A stretch of DNA of 64,000 nucleotides, from positions 124,001-188,000 of the forward strand of contig NZ_JACHWR010000002.1 of assembly GCF_014191495.1 (NCBI RefSeq). The letters are read 5' to 3'. Position 1 is the first letter of the stretch. Each line of letters starts with the position of its first letter. This DNA comes from Nocardioides soli. GTDB lineage: Bacteria > Actinomycetota > Actinomycetes > Propionibacteriales > Nocardioidaceae. A program made the position numbers and the translations under genes. This document shows positions 17,371-26,533 of the stretch, one piece after another. The notes beneath the pieces were generated by a model. The model did not search any database, had not been told where the DNA came from, and saw nothing but the letters and a program-made list of their open reading frames with translations.

Positions 17371-18447
17371 ATGACCACCGACGCGTCCCCCCAGATCGAC
17401 ACCGACAAGCTGATGGCCTTCGTGTTCCGGGCCGTCGACGAGGTCGGCGCCACGCTCGGCTGCGCCCTCGTGCACCTGGGCGACCGGCTCGGCTACTACC
17501 GCGACCTCGCCGAGCACGGGCCGACGACGCCCGAGGAGCTCGCCGCCCGGACGGAGACGGGGCTGCCCTACGCCCGCGAGTGGCTCAACGCCCAGGCGGC
17601 CGGAGGGTACGTCGAGTACGACGCCGGCTCGGGTCGCTACACGCTGCCACCGGAGCACGCCGTGGCGCTGGCCGACGAGACCAGCCCGGCGTACCTGCCG
17701 GGGTTCTTCCAGATCGCCCTCGGCACCGTGCACGACGCCGACCGGATCGTCGAGGCTGCGCGGACGGCCACGGGAGTGGGATGGCACGAGCACACCGGCG
17801 ACGTCCACGAGGGGTGCGAGCGGTTCTTCCGTCCGGGGTACGCCGCCAACCTGGTGTCCGCCTGGCTGCCGGCGCTCGACGGCGTGGTCCCGAAGCTCGA
17901 GAGCGGCGCCCGGGTCGCCGACGTCGGCTGCGGGCACGGCTCGTCGACGGTGCTGATGGCGCAGGCCTACCCGCGCTCGTCGTTCCTGGGGTCCGACTAC
18001 CACGCGGCGTCGATCGCGACCGCCCGCGACCGGGCGACCGCGGCGGGGGTCGGCGACCGGATCCGGTTCGAGGTCGCCTCGGCCACCGAGCTCGGTGGTG
18101 GGGGCTACCAGCTGGTGACCATGTTCGACTGCCTGCACGACATGGGGGACCCGGTCGGCGCGGCGCGGCACGTGCGCTCGGTGATCGACCCGGACGGCAC
18201 CTGGATGATCGTCGAGCCGACCGCCGGCGACCGGGTGGAGGACAACCTCAACCCGGTCGGCCGCGCCTACTACGGCTTCTCCACCCTGCTCTGCACGCCG
18301 GCCTCGCTGTCCCAGCCGGTCGGCGCCGCGCTCGGCACCCAGGCGGGCCCGGCCCGGATCCGCGACGTGGTCGAGCAGGCGGGGTTCACCCGGTTCCGGC
18401 TGGCAGCGCAGACGCCGTTCAACGACGTCTACGAGGTCCGCCCCTGA
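17371..18447 (+). CDS. SAM-dependent methyltransferase with N-terminal winged helix (Rv2258c-like)
   Basis: A 358-aa protein: an N-terminal winged-helix dimerisation region (about 10-90, including LAEHGPTTPEELAARTETGLPYAREWL), then a class I methyltransferase fold with motif I VADVGCGHGSS (about 196-206), acidic loop SDYHAAS and the MFDCLHDMGDP post-motif. This layout matches the mycobacterial Rv2258c family. The ATG at 17371 has GGAGG seven bases upstream. It is likely controlled by the divergent LysR protein. The methyl acceptor is unknown. It ends seven bases before the end of the convergent MFS gene. Confidence 0.88.
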   Translation: MTTDASPQIDTDKLMAFVFRAVDEVGATLGCALVHLGDRLGYYRDLAEHGPTTPEELAARTETGLPYAREWLNAQAAGGYVEYDAGSGRYTLPPEHAVALADETSPAYLPGFFQIALGTVHDADRIVEAARTATGVGWHEHTGDVHEGCERFFRPGYAANLVSAWLPALDGVVPKLESGARVADVGCGHGSSTVLMAQAYPRSSFLGSDYHAASIATARDRATAAGVGDRIRFEVASATELGGGGYQLVTMFDCLHDMGDPVGAARHVRSVIDPDGTWMIVEPTAGDRVEDNLNPVGRAYYGFSTLLCTPASLSQPVGAALGTQAGPARIRDVVEQAGFTRFRLAAQTPFNDVYEVRP

Positions 18448-18454
18448 GCGGTGG

Positions 18455-19789
18455 CTACGGCACCGACCTGATCCGGGTGACGAGGACCGAGCCGAGCACC
18501 GCGACCGCGAAGGCGCACAGGTAGAGGACGCAGTAGCCCACGGAGAAGCCGTCGCCGGCGGTCTCGGTGATCCCGCCGAGGGCCTCGACGACGATCAGGA
18601 TCACCGCCGCGATGCCGGGTGCGAAGACCTGGGGCAGCGCGTTGGCGATGTTGATGACCCCGAGGTCCTTGGCGCGGTCCTCCGCCCCCGGCAGCACCTG
18701 GGTGATCAGGGCGAAGTCGACCGAGACGTAGATGCCGTAGCCGAGTCCCATCAGCACCGCCGCGACGACCGCAGCCGGCCAGGTCTGGGCGACCGCGAGC
18801 AGCAGCGTCGCGGCGCCGGCGACGACACCGGACCAGATCACGAAGACCTTCCGGCGGCCGCTGCGGTCGCTCCAGATGCCGAAGACGACCGCGGTGCTCA
18901 TCAGCACCACGGCGTACACGGCGGTGAGCAGGAAGACCCGGTCGGCCGCCTCGTCCTTGTCGAAGCCGAGCACGTCCTGCAGGTAGTAGAGGAGATAGAG
19001 CAGGCCGAGCGCGTTGCAGAGGTTGACCAGGAAGCGGGTGATCCAGGCCCACGCGAAGTCGGGGTGGGCGCGCGGCGAGATCCAGAAGCCGCGCAGGAAC
19101 GCGCCCCAGTCGAACGCACCCGGTCGCTCGGCGGGCGCCAGCGCGAGGTCGCGGGAGTCGAGGCACCAGGGCACGGTGAGCGCGATGAGCACGAGCGCCG
19201 TCACCGTGTAGCCGGCCGCGATGCTGCCGGTCGCAGACGCGATCCCGGTCCCGGCCACCACGCCGATGGTCTGCGCGATCGCGAGGATGCCGCCGACCCG
19301 CCCCCGAGCGCTGACCGGTACCTGGTCGGGCACGGTCGCGGTGACCGCGGCCAGCATCGCGTTGAGGGCGGCCTGGACGCCGCACCAGCCGATCGCCATC
19401 ACCATGACGCCGTCGGCGACGCCGAGCACCAGCAGCGACAGCGCGCCGCCGGTCGCGCCGCCGATCACCCACGGCAGCCGTCGGCCCATCCGCAGCGTGG
19501 TGCGGTCCGAGAACGCCCCGAACACCGGGTTGCACACCACGGAGGTCGCCGCGCCCAGCCCGAGCACCAGCGAGAGGATCTGCTTCTTGCTGTCGGCGTC
19601 GATCGCCTCGGCCTGCTGCGCGAGCAGGACCTGGATCGGACCGAAGAAGCCGGCCCACAGCCCGATGCTGGCCAACGTCAGGAACGCCACCCAGCGCGCG
19701 GGCGGGCTCTGCAGCGGCTCGGCCAGCGCGGAGCGGCGTACGCCGAGCGCGGACGGGTCGGGCGGACTGGCGGTCGTCACATCGCACAT
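18455..19789 (-). CDS. MFS transporter
   Basis: A 444-aa permease with about 12 membrane helices in two halves. Cytoplasmic loop motifs are present: FSDRTTLRMGRRLPWV between helices 2 and 3 (the DRxxxxxGRR signature) and GIWSDRSGRRKVFV in the second half. The DRT..GRR..W form is like the sugar:cation symporter (GPH) relatives within the superfamily. The substrate is unknown. It is convergent with the methyltransferase and has no operon partner; the ATG at 19789 follows a short N-terminal cytoplasmic segment. Confidence 0.88.
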   Translation of the reverse strand: MCDVTTASPPDPSALGVRRSALAEPLQSPPARWVAFLTLASIGLWAGFFGPIQVLLAQQAEAIDADSKKQILSLVLGLGAATSVVCNPVFGAFSDRTTLRMGRRLPWVIGGATGGALSLLVLGVADGVMVMAIGWCGVQAALNAMLAAVTATVPDQVPVSARGRVGGILAIAQTIGVVAGTGIASATGSIAAGYTVTALVLIALTVPWCLDSRDLALAPAERPGAFDWGAFLRGFWISPRAHPDFAWAWITRFLVNLCNALGLLYLLYYLQDVLGFDKDEAADRVFLLTAVYAVVLMSTAVVFGIWSDRSGRRKVFVIWSGVVAGAATLLLAVAQTWPAAVVAAVLMGLGYGIYVSVDFALITQVLPGAEDRAKDLGVINIANALPQVFAPGIAAVILIVVEALGGITETAGDGFSVGYCVLYLCAFAVAVLGSVLVTRIRSVP

Positions 19790-19920
19790 TGTGGAGCGCC
19801 CGCCGTCCCCGTTGTCCCGAATCGGCCAACGGGCGGTAGCCTCACGAGGACGCCCGACCAGCCTGCGGGCGTCGACCAGAATCCCGTTCGTGCCGCTCCA
19901 CGGACCCTCGAAAGGACATC

Positions 19921-20541
19921 GTGAAGCGCATCGACCGGGCCTTCGGCCCTGCTGCCCTCGTGCTCGCCATCCTCGCCCTCGTCGTGGCGACCGGCATGAC
20001 CAGCGCCTACGCGGCCGCCAAGATCACCACCAAGCAACTGGCCAAGAACGCCGTCACCTCACCCAAGATCAAGGACGGCACCATCAAGGTGCGCGACCTC
20101 GCCCCGGGCACGGTCGCCAGCCTGCGCGGCTCCGCCGGACCCGCGGGCAGGGACGGCGCCGCGGGCCCGGTCGGCCCGTCCGGAGGCACGGGACCAGCCG
20201 GTCAGCAGGGCCAGCCCGGCAGGAACGGCCGGGACGCTGTCGCCATCTGGGCGTCGGTCGACGCCTTCGGCGACCTGGTGCACCACGCCCCGGAGGTCGT
20301 GGCGGCCGACTGGCACACGAACGGCACCTTCTCCGTCGAGTTCGGCCGCGACATCTCGAACTGCGCCCTGGCGGCGACGCTGAACGGATCCGACTTCGCG
20401 CAGCCACGCACGATCTGGGCGGACGCGGAGACCGCGACGTCCGCGATGGTGCGCACCTACGGGTACGGCGTGCAGGGCGGTGTCGGCACCTGGGCGCTGA
20501 GCAGCTTCCCCTTCACGATCACGGCGTACTGCCCGAGCTGA
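19921..20541 (+). CDS. Secreted protein with a short collagen-like segment
   Basis: A 206-aa protein with a signal peptide or N-terminal anchor (about 8-32, LVLAILALVVATGMTSAYA), then a KITTKQLAKNAVTSPKIKDGTIK segment common to actinobacterial surface proteins. About 12 Gly-X-Y triplets follow (about 69-105, as GPAGRDGAAGPVGPSG) and a C-terminal beta-rich domain with two Cys. It starts at GTG 19921 with AAAGGA six bases upstream. It is probably an exported structural or adhesive protein; function is unknown. Confidence 0.78.
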   Translation: MKRIDRAFGPAALVLAILALVVATGMTSAYAAAKITTKQLAKNAVTSPKIKDGTIKVRDLAPGTVASLRGSAGPAGRDGAAGPVGPSGGTGPAGQQGQPGRNGRDAVAIWASVDAFGDLVHHAPEVVAADWHTNGTFSVEFGRDISNCALAATLNGSDFAQPRTIWADAETATSAMVRTYGYGVQGGVGTWALSSFPFTITAYCPS

Positions 20542-20562
20542 CCGGTCCGGGCGGCGCGGTCG

Positions 20563-21006
20563 TCAGACCCGCTCGAGCAGGAAGACCGGGATCTCCCGGT
20601 CGGTCTTCTCCTGGTACTCGGCGTACGGCGCGTACTGCGCGACCGCGCGCTCCCACCACTCCGCGCGCTCCGCGCCCTCGGCGACGCGCACGCGGTAGGT
20701 GTGCTTCTCGGCCTTGTCCTGGAGGTCGACCTCCGGGTGGGCGAGGAAGTTGTGGTACCAGGTCGGGTGCTCGGGCGCGCCGCCCTTCGACGCGACCGCG
20801 GCGTACACGCCGTCCTTCTCGACCCGCATGACCGGGTTCTTGCGGAGCTTGCCGGACTGCGCACCCTGGGAGGTGATGACCACGATCGGCCACTCCGGCT
20901 TGCCCCTCAGGATGTTCGCGCGCTGGCCGTTCGAGGCCTCGAACTCCTCGACCTGGTCGCGCACCCACTGCTGCGGGCTGGGCTCGTACTCGCCTTCTAG
21001 TGCCAT
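20563..21006 (-). CDS. DDN-type deazaflavin (F420)-dependent nitroreductase
   Basis: A 147-aa split-beta-barrel protein of the F420H2-dependent quinone reductase/nitroreductase family. Motifs are PIVVITSQGAQSGKLRKNPV (F420 contact), VYAAVASKGGAPEHPTWYHNF and a C-terminal TDREIPVFLLERV, which closely match mycobacterial Ddn and relatives that use reduced F420 to reduce menaquinone or nitro compounds. It lies head to head with menB (57 bp between starts), which fits a menaquinone link, though that link is inference. Confidence 0.9.
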   Translation of the reverse strand: MALEGEYEPSPQQWVRDQVEEFEASNGQRANILRGKPEWPIVVITSQGAQSGKLRKNPVMRVEKDGVYAAVASKGGAPEHPTWYHNFLAHPEVDLQDKAEKHTYRVRVAEGAERAEWWERAVAQYAPYAEYQEKTDREIPVFLLERV

Positions 21007-21062
21007 ACCGGGTCAATGCCCGCTCGGGGCGCCCGCATTCCCCGGCGATAGCCTCTCGATCC

Positions 21063-21980
21063 ATGAGCGCAATCGAGGGCGTGTCGGAGATCTTCGACGC
21101 CGCCGACTGGGACGCCGTGCCCGGCTTCGAGGACCTGACCGACCTGACCTACCACCGGGCGAAGGCGCACGGCACGGTCCGCGTGGCCTTCGACCGACCC
21201 GACGTGCTCAACGCCTTCCGGCCGCACACCGTCGACGAGCTGCTGCGGGTCCTGGAGCACGCCCGCACGACGAGCGATGTCGGCTGCGTGATCCTGACCG
21301 GCAACGGACCCGATGCCACCCACGGCAAGTGGGCCTTCTGCAGTGGCGGCGACCAGCGGATCCGCGGCCGCGCGGGCTACCAGTACGCCGAGGGCGAGAC
21401 CGCCGACACGGTCGACAAGGCCAAGCTCGGACGGCTGCACATCCTCGAGGTGCAGCGGCTAATCCGCTTCATGCCCAAGGTCGTCATCTGCGTCGTCCCG
21501 GGCTGGGCCGCCGGCGGCGGCCACAGCCTGCATGTCGTCTGCGACCTGACGCTCGCGAGCCTCGAGGAGGCGCGCTTCAAGCAGACCGACGCCGACGTCG
21601 GCTCGTTCGACGGCGGCTTCGGCTCGGCGTACCTCGCCCGCCAGGTCGGCCAGAAGTACGCCCGCGAGATCTTCTTCCTCGGCCAGGAGTACTCCGCCGA
21701 GGACGGCGTTCGGATGGGCACCGTCAACCGCGCCGTCCCCCACGCCGAGCTCGAGAAGGTCGCGCTGGAGTGGGGCCGGCTGGTCAACGGCAAGTCGCCC
21801 ACGGCCCAGCGGATGCTCAAGTACTCCTTCAACCTCATCGACGACGGCCTGGTCGGGCAGCAGCTCTTCGCCGGCGAGACCACCCGCCTGGCCTACATGA
21901 CCGAGGAGGCCCAGGAGGGGCGCGACCAGTTCCTCGAGAAGCGGGACCCGGACTGGTCGCCGTACCCCTGGTACTACTAG
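21063..21980 (+). CDS. menB: 1,4-dihydroxy-2-naphthoyl-CoA synthase (MenB)
   Basis: 305-aa crotonase-fold enzyme that closes the second ring in menaquinone synthesis, making 1,4-dihydroxy-2-naphthoyl-CoA from O-succinylbenzoyl-CoA. Diagnostic segments are KWAFCSGGDQRIRG, VVPGWAAGGGHSLHVVCDLTLAS (oxyanion hole), TDADVGSFDGGFGSAYLARQVG with the catalytic Asp, and the C-terminal PDWSPYPWYY tail typical of actinobacterial MenB. ATG 21063 is preferred over an in-frame start at 21000, which overlaps the divergent gene. A hairpin (21983-22004) follows. Confidence 0.95.
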   Translation: MSAIEGVSEIFDAADWDAVPGFEDLTDLTYHRAKAHGTVRVAFDRPDVLNAFRPHTVDELLRVLEHARTTSDVGCVILTGNGPDATHGKWAFCSGGDQRIRGRAGYQYAEGETADTVDKAKLGRLHILEVQRLIRFMPKVVICVVPGWAAGGGHSLHVVCDLTLASLEEARFKQTDADVGSFDGGFGSAYLARQVGQKYAREIFFLGQEYSAEDGVRMGTVNRAVPHAELEKVALEWGRLVNGKSPTAQRMLKYSFNLIDDGLVGQQLFAGETTRLAYMTEEAQEGRDQFLEKRDPDWSPYPWYY

Positions 21981-21982
21981 AT

Positions 21983-22004
21983 CTGACGCGTTCGCGCAGG
22001 TCAG
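21983..22004 (+). terminator. Hairpin after menB
   Basis: CTGACGCG, TTCG loop, CGC, a two-base AG bulge, then GTCAG: an eight-pair stem with a stable tetraloop three bases past the menB stop. There is no T-run, so this is a weak terminator candidate. The remaining 22005-22230 shows no gene I can support. Confidence 0.45.
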
Positions 22005-22230
22005 AGTGCTGATTGGCCGCTAGTCACGCGTCCTACTGTGCACATGGCGTCGCGAGTGCGGTACGCCAGAGGCTTCCGAGTGCCCGCTCGGTCGCGGCCA
22101 CTCCTCATCGAGCCTGACGTCAGGAGGGTGTTAGGAGGACTAGGGATCCTCGCGACCCGCCGAGTGGTACGTCCTCCCCGATGCGATGTCTTGGGCGGGG
22201 CGCAGCGGGCGACGTTGCTTGTCGAAGACC

Positions 22231-23388
22231 TCACGGCAGTGCTCGTCTGATTTCGCCGATGAGAGTGGGGTACGGATCGGTCAGTGGCTTCCGCTCGGCT
22301 CTGAGTTCGGCCTGGATCTGTCGGAGTGGCTCGCCGGCCACGTAGTGGCGGCCTCGGCGCTCGCCTCGAGCCTCCAGGAGGCCGATGTCGGCGGCGTTGA
22401 CCAAGTCGCGTGTGGCGGTCCGTTCGTCGAGCTCGGTGAGCTTCACGTAGGAGGGCCGTGTCACGCGCAACCCGATCAACGCGTCGAAGAGCGCTGCGCC
22501 GATCCTGTCGTTGAGGCGGTGCGCTGCGACCAGTTCGTCGATCTTGCGCCACTGGATCTCGGCCTCGTCAAATCGACGGCGCATCGTCTGGGCCTGCATG
22601 TGATGCGCCCGCAGGTTGAACTTCACCCACAGCGTCGCGTCGTTGTCGGGGTTCCAGGCACCGTGCCCGGTCGCGGCGAGGACGTCGTAATAGTCCTGGG
22701 TGTTGTTGCCGAGCCACTCCTCGATGCTGGAGAAGGTCGGCTCGACTACTTGGTCCTGGGCGAGCACCATGGTCTGGAGCGCCCGGGCCATACGTCCGTT
22801 CCCGTCGCGGAACGGGTGGATCATCACGAGGTTGAGATGCGCCATTGCCCCGCGCACCAGCGGATCGTCGGCTGTGGGCGTTGACAGCGACTTGGATAGC
22901 AACCGCATTAGCTCCGGCACCAAGTCGCCGTCCGGACCCGCGTATACGTTGATGCCGCGCTTGTCGTCGCGGACGAAGATCTCCTTGGTGCGGTAACGAC
23001 CGGGTGTCTTAGACAGGTCGTGATCGAGCAGCATGAAGTGCATCGAACGCAGCACAGCCGCGTCGATCACGAAGCCGGGCTCGGTCGCCACGTTGAGGAC
23101 GTAGGTGAGGACTCGGCGGTAGGCGAGAATCTCCAGCCAGGTTGCCTGGTTAGCGCTGAGTGGGGGTTCGTCATCGACAGCCGCGACGGCGTCTTCATCG
23201 CTGACGGTGTAGCCCTCGATGGTGTTAGAGCCTTGGATCGCGCGCGCGGTCGAGGTGCGCCGGAGCAGTCCGTTCCAGCGTTTGGGCGCGCGCAGGTAGT
23301 CCGCGAGCGACGCGCGCGTGTCGTGGATCTCGCTGATGACGCGCTGATCTTCGAGATCGGGGTCGGGGGAGGTGAAGAGTGAAGTCAT
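22231..23388 (-). CDS. Fic-family AMP-transferase with C-terminal winged helix
   Basis: A 385-aa Fic protein from ATG 23388 (AAAGGA nine bases upstream; a longer start at 23418 lies inside a palindrome). The active-site loop is HPFRDGNGRMAR, a full match to HPFx[D/E]GNGRxxR, so transfer of AMP or another NMP to Tyr/Ser/Thr is expected. An S-N-T-I-E-G motif (about 57-62) fits the class II inhibitory helix [S/T]xxxE[G/N], so it is probably self-inhibited. The last 80 residues (RPSYVKLTELDERTATRDLV) look like a winged helix. No antitoxin gene is adjacent. Its promoter contains a long palindrome (23393-23459). Confidence 0.92.
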   Translation of the reverse strand: MTSLFTSPDPDLEDQRVISEIHDTRASLADYLRAPKRWNGLLRRTSTARAIQGSNTIEGYTVSDEDAVAAVDDEPPLSANQATWLEILAYRRVLTYVLNVATEPGFVIDAAVLRSMHFMLLDHDLSKTPGRYRTKEIFVRDDKRGINVYAGPDGDLVPELMRLLSKSLSTPTADDPLVRGAMAHLNLVMIHPFRDGNGRMARALQTMVLAQDQVVEPTFSSIEEWLGNNTQDYYDVLAATGHGAWNPDNDATLWVKFNLRAHHMQAQTMRRRFDEAEIQWRKIDELVAAHRLNDRIGAALFDALIGLRVTRPSYVKLTELDERTATRDLVNAADIGLLEARGERRGRHYVAGEPLRQIQAELRAERKPLTDPYPTLIGEIRRALP

Positions 23389-23392
23389 GTCC

Positions 23393-23459
23393 GTATGTCC
23401 TTTAATAAGTGACAACACTATCGTGCAAGGCGCGCTATGTCACTTATTAAGAGACATAC
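23393..23459. promoter_or_regulatory. Long interrupted palindrome at the fic start, probable operator
   Basis: Arms 23393-23413 and 23439-23459 match at 19 of 21 positions in inverted orientation across a 25-base spacer; the core is TAATAAGTGAC. The left arm covers the ribosome-binding site of the Fic gene. It is far more AT-rich than its surroundings. The C-terminal winged helix of the Fic protein is a reasonable candidate to bind here, which would make the gene autoregulated. Confidence 0.65.
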
Positions 23460-23856
23460 TGACAGCGCTCGTGGGGCCAGGGGGCACAACCCGTCGCGTT
23501 GGGTCGAGGACGTCAACCAGGTGAAGCGACAGGGGTCGGTCCGCGGAGACCGGACCTAGACCCCTCGCACGGCGAGCGCCGACGTAATGCGAGCTGCGAC
23601 GGAGTAGTCGCTCTGGCGAGCGCGACGGGCTCACAGATGACCGCGGTGCTCCAGGATCCGACGTACAGCCAACCAAGCCCCATGATCCGCCCGCTCCCCG
23701 GGCTCATCCGGCAGTCGGGCGCCAGTCCGCGCTGACTCCCGGACGCTTCGCCGCTCGCTCCCCGGTCGACCGAGAAGGAGTGTGATCTGGGCTACCCTTA
23801 AATCCGATTACCCTGTATGTTTCCGGTTTGTTCCCGGTCAGTGAAGGAGCAGAACC
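23460..23856. other. 397-bp region between fic and the amine operon: hairpin and probable promoter
   Basis: No gene is supported. A bulged hairpin lies at 23531-23565 (AGGGGTC + GGTCCG pairing with CGGACC + GACCCCT, two-base TA bulge). The last 75 bases are AT-richer and hold a direct repeat of TACCCT (23793-23798 and 23809-23814, 16 bp apart) and the sequence CTGTATGTTTCC near 23813-23824, which resembles a sequence in front of the GntR gene (35126-35137). This is the likely promoter and control region of the operon beginning at 23857. Confidence 0.4.
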
Positions 23857-24891
23857 GTGACCAACCGTGTGGTCCTCGTGGGCCTCGGAGCCACCGGCGT
23901 GGCGATGGCGCAATCGCTCGTCCGGCGCAGCGACCTGCAGATCGTCGGAGCCGCCGACAAGAACCCAGTGACCATCGGCACCGACCTCGGCGCGGTCCTC
24001 GGCACCGGGCCGCTCGACGTGTCGGTGGTCGGCGACCCGGCCGAGCTCCCCGAGGCCGAGCTCGCCGTCGTCGCGACGACGTCGGACCTGAGCCAGGTCG
24101 CGGACACGCTCCTTCCGCTGCTGGAGCGCTCGTACAACGTCCTCAGCATCTGCGAGGAGCTGTCGTATCCGTGGGCGAGCCATCCCGAGCTGGCCCGCCG
24201 GCTGGACGACGCGGCCAGGTCGCACGGCGTCACCGTGCTCGGCACGGGTGCCAACCCCGGGGTCCTCATGGACACGCTCCCGCTGCTCCTGACGGTCCTC
24301 ACCCAGCGTGTCGAGCGGGTCGTCATCCGGCGCCGCACGAACATGTCGCGCTACGGGGCGATCCTGACGAAGTTCGGGCTCGGCCTCACTCCGGAGGAGT
24401 TCGCGGCCGCGCAGGCCGAGGGCGAGGTCGTCGGGCACTACGGCTTCGAGCAGGCGATCAGCGCGGTTGCCGGCGGTCTGGGGTGGAGCCTCGACGGCAT
24501 CGACGTCGACCAGGTCACGCCCGCGCTGGTGAGCCGGGAACGCCGCTGCGGCGACCACGTGACGATCGAGCCCGGTGAGATCGCCGCCGTCACCCATGCG
24601 GCACGCGGCCGCATCGGCGACCGGGCGGTCATCGACCTGGAGATCATGTTCGGCTTCTTCGCCGGCGCCGACACGGTCCAGGCCGGTGACGACTACCGGA
24701 TCGAGGGCGAGGAGCAGGTCCTCGACCTCTCCTCCACGGTGGGCTTCGAGTCGTTCCTCAGCACCATCGCCGCGGCCGTGAACACCGCGGCGGCCGTGAT
24801 CGAGGCCCGGCCCGGGCTGCTCTCGATGGGAGATCTCGCCGCCCGCGACCTCGCATCGAAGGGCTCGCGTCTCGCGGGAGGGCGCCGATGA
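23857..24891 (+). CDS. Amine dehydrogenase-like NAD(P)-dependent protein (first of two paralogues)
   Basis: A 344-aa protein with an N-terminal Rossmann fold (VVLVGLGATGVAMAQSL, about 4-20) and a dihydrodipicolinate-reductase-like C-terminal domain. The ICEELSYPW segment (about 99-107) and GTGANPGVLMD match the family of 2,4-diaminopentanoate dehydrogenase and the native amine dehydrogenases, which interconvert an amine plus water with a ketone plus ammonia. The substrate is not predictable from sequence. GTG 23857 has AAGGAG ten bases upstream. It is the first gene of an eight-gene operon that also holds a paralogue at 31079. The stop overlaps the next start (ATGATG). Confidence 0.75.
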   Translation: MTNRVVLVGLGATGVAMAQSLVRRSDLQIVGAADKNPVTIGTDLGAVLGTGPLDVSVVGDPAELPEAELAVVATTSDLSQVADTLLPLLERSYNVLSICEELSYPWASHPELARRLDDAARSHGVTVLGTGANPGVLMDTLPLLLTVLTQRVERVVIRRRTNMSRYGAILTKFGLGLTPEEFAAAQAEGEVVGHYGFEQAISAVAGGLGWSLDGIDVDQVTPALVSRERRCGDHVTIEPGEIAAVTHAARGRIGDRAVIDLEIMFGFFAGADTVQAGDDYRIEGEEQVLDLSSTVGFESFLSTIAAAVNTAAAVIEARPGLLSMGDLAARDLASKGSRLAGGRR

Positions 24892-26459
24892 TGCGGCACG
24901 ACGACACCCCGCTGAGCCCGGTCGGCTTCCTCGATCGCGCCGCTGCTGCGTACGCGGACAAGGTCGCCCTCATCGACGGCGAGACCCGTTACACCTACGG
25001 GGAGCTGCATCTCCGGGCGACGCGCCTCGCCGGGGCGCTGTTCGAGCTCGACCTCCGTGCTGGTGGTCGCGTCGCCGTCCTGGCACCCAACACTCACGAG
25101 ATGCTCGAGGCGCACTACGGGGTTCCCTACGCCACCGGGGTCCTGGTGCCGCTGAACTCCCGGCTCAGCGCCGCAGAGATCGCCTACGTCCTGCGGCACT
25201 CGGAAGCCAAGATCCTCATCGTCGCCGCGGCGCTCGAGGACCTGGCTCGCGACGCCATCAGGCTGAGCGGGTTGGACATCACCACCCTGGTGACCGGAGC
25301 CGAGTACGAGGCCGCGCTGGCCGTCGCCATGCCCTACCGCGCCGCCGTCAGGGACGAACGGGCGACGATCGCCATCAACTACACCAGCGGCACGACGGGG
25401 ACGCCGAAGGGCGTGGTCTACACCCATCGCGGCGCCTACCTGCAGTCGCTGGCGATGGCGTTCCACTCCGGGATGGGGCCCTCGTCGAGCTATCTGTGGA
25501 CGCTGCCCATGTTCCACTGCAACGGCTGGTGCTTCACCTGGGCGGTCACGGCGGCCGGCGCCACGCACGTCTGCCTGGAGAGGGTCGAAGCGGGCGCCGT
25601 GTGGAACGCCATCGCCGACCATTCCATCACCCACCTGTGCGCGGCACCGACCGTCCTCTCCACACTCACCGCCGATCCCGCCGGGCCGACCGTCGACGAC
25701 AGGTCCGTGTGGGTCGCCACCGGCGGGGCGCCGCCCGCCCCTGCCCTCCTGGCCCGGGCGCGTCGCTGCGGTCTCGAGATCGTGCACCTGTACGGCATGA
25801 CCGAGACCTACGGCCCCTCCGTCATCAACGAGTGGCGGGACCACTGGCACGACCTTCCCCTCCACGAGCAGGACCGGCTCAAGGCTCGGCAGGGGATCGG
25901 CAACATCGTCTCCGACGTGGTGCGGGTGGTCGACAGCGACGGTCTCGACGTCCCGGCCGACGCGACCACCGTCGGCGAGATCGCCATGCGCGGCAACAAC
26001 GTGACGCCGCGCTACCACCTCGACCCCGAGTCGACGGCCGCCGCCGTGCCCGACGGCTGGTTCCGCAGCGGCGACCTCGCAGTCAGGCATCCCGACGGGT
26101 ACGTCGAGATCCGCGACCGCGCCAAGGACGTCATCATCTCCGGCGGGGAGAACATCAGCTCGGTCGAGGTCGAGCAGGCGATCCTGGAGCACCCCGCGGT
26201 GCAGGAGGCGGCGGTGGTGGCGATGCCTCACGAGCACTGGGGCGAGCGACCGGTCGCCTTCGTCTCCCTCCGCGACGGGTCCACCGTCTCGGCGGCAGAG
26301 CTGCGCGACCACCTCGTCGACCGGGTCGCCAGATTCAAGATCCCCGACCGGTTCGAGTTCGCGACGCTGCCCAAGACCTCCACCGGCAAGGTGCAGAAGT
26401 TCGAGCTCAAGAAGCAGCTCGCAGCGCCGACCACCGCAGGCAGCGGGTCCGGCCTCTAA
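24888..26459 (+). CDS. AMP-binding acyl-CoA ligase
   Basis: A 523-aa ATP-dependent acid:CoA ligase. Motifs in order: P-loop YTSGTTGTPKGVVYTH (about 165-180), MFHCNGWCF, GGAPPAP, the YGMTETYG adenylate motif, GWFRSGDLAVRHPDGYVEIRDR hinge region, GGENISSVEVE and the catalytic Lys in PKTSTGKVQK near the end. The MFHCNGW form is typical of medium-chain/AlkK-like ligases. In this operon it would activate the acid made by the aldehyde dehydrogenase. ATG 24888 overlaps the stop of the upstream gene. Confidence 0.92.
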   Translation: MMRHDDTPLSPVGFLDRAAAAYADKVALIDGETRYTYGELHLRATRLAGALFELDLRAGGRVAVLAPNTHEMLEAHYGVPYATGVLVPLNSRLSAAEIAYVLRHSEAKILIVAAALEDLARDAIRLSGLDITTLVTGAEYEAALAVAMPYRAAVRDERATIAINYTSGTTGTPKGVVYTHRGAYLQSLAMAFHSGMGPSSSYLWTLPMFHCNGWCFTWAVTAAGATHVCLERVEAGAVWNAIADHSITHLCAAPTVLSTLTADPAGPTVDDRSVWVATGGAPPAPALLARARRCGLEIVHLYGMTETYGPSVINEWRDHWHDLPLHEQDRLKARQGIGNIVSDVVRVVDSDGLDVPADATTVGEIAMRGNNVTPRYHLDPESTAAAVPDGWFRSGDLAVRHPDGYVEIRDRAKDVIISGGENISSVEVEQAILEHPAVQEAAVVAMPHEHWGERPVAFVSLRDGSTVSAAELRDHLVDRVARFKIPDRFEFATLPKTSTGKVQKFELKKQLAAPTTAGSGSGL

Positions 26460-26533
26460 GCCCGCCAACCCGAGGCTCGGTCGCACACCGGGCCGAGACC
26501 TCGATCTCGAGAAGACCACAGAGGAGCACAACG

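Noticed and set aside
22038..22250. 70-codon frame after menB
   Set aside because: No ribosome-binding site, atypical composition and overlap with the end of the Fic gene.
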